Positions 21,231-22,208 of a DNA stretch of 22,208 bases are shown in pieces; the stretch's first letter is position 1; each line of letters begins with the position of its first letter. A program made the position numbers and the translations under genes. Under the pieces are notes generated by a model that saw only the letters and a list, made by a program, of their open reading frames with translations, did no database searches and was not told the origin of the DNA. Source of the DNA: a virus; the IMG/VR virus record IMGVR_UViG_3300005748_000419, positions 1 to 22,208 of that record; one strand, written 5' to 3'.

Positions 21231-21232
21231 TC

Positions 21233-21763
21233 ATGATTGATATATCATTAACAGAGCAGCCAGTTAATACAGACTCATTTAATGCGTTCGACGAAAAGTT
21301 ACCTTGTTTATTTTTGGGATTCGCTATAAAGAATGAATATGATAACCAGCGTCTAGAAATTTGTGGAAAATATAATCCAAAAAGACGTCTTTTTATATTC
21401 GAAAACAAAGATGGGGTTTCAAAAATAAATGAAGAATTTAGCGTATTGCCGCTATACGGATTATTTCTACCTCTAAATACGGTTGGTGCCGCAGTAGCTA
21501 AGACATTACTAAATCAAGAAGTTGCCGGTAATATGAATATTAATATTTACGAAACTATTCTTGATGAACATAATATGTCATGTAAAGATGCGTATTCTTA
21601 TCTCAATAAGAGAGTGTATCCTGTTGATTTTAAACACTTTAAAAAAATAACTAATGATAGTATTAGAGATGATAATAAAATATTACAGCATCTCTTAAAT
21701 CTTAACGAAGATAAGTTTGATTTCCAAAAATTCGGTGCATTCAAGCTATTAATCCTGGTATAA
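21233..21763 (+). CDS. protein of unknown function
   Basis: 176 aa, not recognised. It starts MIDISLTEQPVNTDSFNAF and contains one Gly/Leu/Pro-rich stretch (LPLYGLFLPLNTVGAAVAKT, about 72-91). It is mainly charged elsewhere, with no signal peptide. It is probably co-transcribed with the two genes before it. Its last codons lie within the extended -10 box of nrdA. Confidence 0.6.
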   Translation: MIDISLTEQPVNTDSFNAFDEKLPCLFLGFAIKNEYDNQRLEICGKYNPKRRLFIFENKDGVSKINEEFSVLPLYGLFLPLNTVGAAVAKTLLNQEVAGNMNINIYETILDEHNMSCKDAYSYLNKRVYPVDFKHFKKITNDSIRDDNKILQHLLNLNEDKFDFQKFGAFKLLILV

Positions 21764-21764
21764 T
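21756..21764 (+). promoter_or_regulatory. extended -10 promoter of nrdA
   Basis: TGGTATAAT, a perfect extended -10 (TGnTATAAT), 10 nt before the ATG at 21775. No clear -35 box is seen, which is usual for extended -10 promoters. Confidence 0.6.
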
Positions 21765-21774
21765 TTTGTAAATA

Positions 21775-22208
21775 ATGAATATGAATATTGTAAAAAGAAA
21801 CGGTGAATCAGTCCCATATGACGTAGAGAAGATTCACAAGGTTGTTAATTGGGCGGTTGAAGATATTAAAGGAGTTACAGCTTCTGATATCGAGATTAAC
21901 GCAAAGCTTCAAATGAAAGAAGGTATAACAACTGATGAAATTCATAATGTATTAATTGACTCAGCTGTTAATTTAATTTCACTAGCAGCACCAAACTATC
22001 AATTTGTTGCATCGCGTTTACTGTCCTATCAGTTACGTAAAGACGTCTGGGGTGGTAAAAATCCGCCTAAGCTTGTTGATTTTATTAATAAAAATGTACA
22101 TGAATACGACGTGTACGATGAAGACATTTTGATGCTTTATACTGAGAAGGAAATTAATAAATTAGATGAGTATATTCAACATGATAGAGACAATAACTTT
22201 ACATACGC
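21775..22208 (+). CDS. nrdA: ribonucleotide reductase class Ia alpha subunit (5' part)
   Basis: The first 144 codons of NrdA, cut by the window end. The protein begins with the ATP-cone (IVKRNGESVPYDVEKIHKVV, then NWAVEDI), the regulatory domain. It continues with residues that follow NrdA closely (APNYQFVASRLLSYQLRKDV at about 80-99, then YTEKEINKLDEYIQHDRDNN). The enzyme reduces ribonucleotides to deoxyribonucleotides; the full active site lies beyond the window. The start may be the ATG at 21775 or the one at 21781 (MNIVKRNG). Its presence with an inactive thyX suggests that thymidylate comes from the host or another gene. Confidence 0.93.
   Translation, partial: MNMNIVKRNGESVPYDVEKIHKVVNWAVEDIKGVTASDIEINAKLQMKEGITTDEIHNVLIDSAVNLISLAAPNYQFVASRLLSYQLRKDVWGGKNPPKLVDFINKNVHEYDVYDEDILMLYTEKEINKLDEYIQHDRDNNFTY

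Overview
The window looks like part of an AT-rich (about one third G+C by eye), densely packed genome of a T4-like tailed phage. The signs are: genes overlapping by 4 nt (ATGA), T4-type late promoter octamers (TATAAATA or a close variant) just upstream of virion-type genes, phage-type small proteins (WYL_2/Sm-like, gp31/GroES-like, a possible clamp-loader subunit), a virion lysozyme-like protein with an internal-protein leader, and a class Ia ribonucleotide reductase start. No tRNA, CRISPR, integrase or transposase was seen. A marine alphaproteobacterial host would fit the composition, but that is inference.

Layout. (a) 1-1467: queE plus a conserved unknown gene, closed by a strong terminator. 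(b) 1487-3454: mostly minus-strand small genes: a probable virion protein, a SAP/Rho-N-like protein and three membrane proteins that may form a lysis/holin cassette. Part of this block is a G+C-rich island. (c) 3480-4683: a late operon of Nudix hydrolase, a basic Cys-containing protein and a Mn-type superoxide dismutase. (d) 4646-6476: a PD-(D/E)XK nuclease and a P-loop kinase transcribed divergently from a shared palindrome, then a small tail-fibre-like protein. (e) 6505-15547: eleven consecutive plus-strand genes carrying ten glycosyltransferase-like domains and two methyltransferase domains. (f) 15595-17043: a DUF366 protein, two small replication-type genes, and a thyX gene ruined by an internal deletion. 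(g) 17063-22208: GroES-like, WYL_2, an unknown, an XPD/DinG-type Fe-S helicase, a virion lysozyme-like protein, small unknowns, and the first 144 codons of nrdA.

How the parts fit. QueE (making 7-carboxy-7-deazaguanine) and the DUF366 protein point to replacement of guanine by a 7-deazaguanine in phage DNA; the partner genes (folE, queD, a dpdA-type transglycosylase) would lie outside the window. The glycosyltransferase operon could decorate virions, DNA or host surface glycans. Two promoter classes are visible. Sigma70-like -10 boxes precede metabolism and replication genes. TATAAATA-type boxes precede virion-type genes and the superoxide dismutase operon. Both usually lie only 5-12 nt before the start codon, with no Shine-Dalgarno, which implies leaderless or nearly leaderless mRNAs.

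The most notable signal is a short N-terminal leader shared by unrelated late proteins. The superoxide dismutase and a basic protein at 20388-20618 share L6, D8 and I10-L11-E12. The lysozyme-like protein and the small basic protein carry the T4 internal-protein type leader. This suggests a capsid-packaged set that includes a superoxide dismutase.
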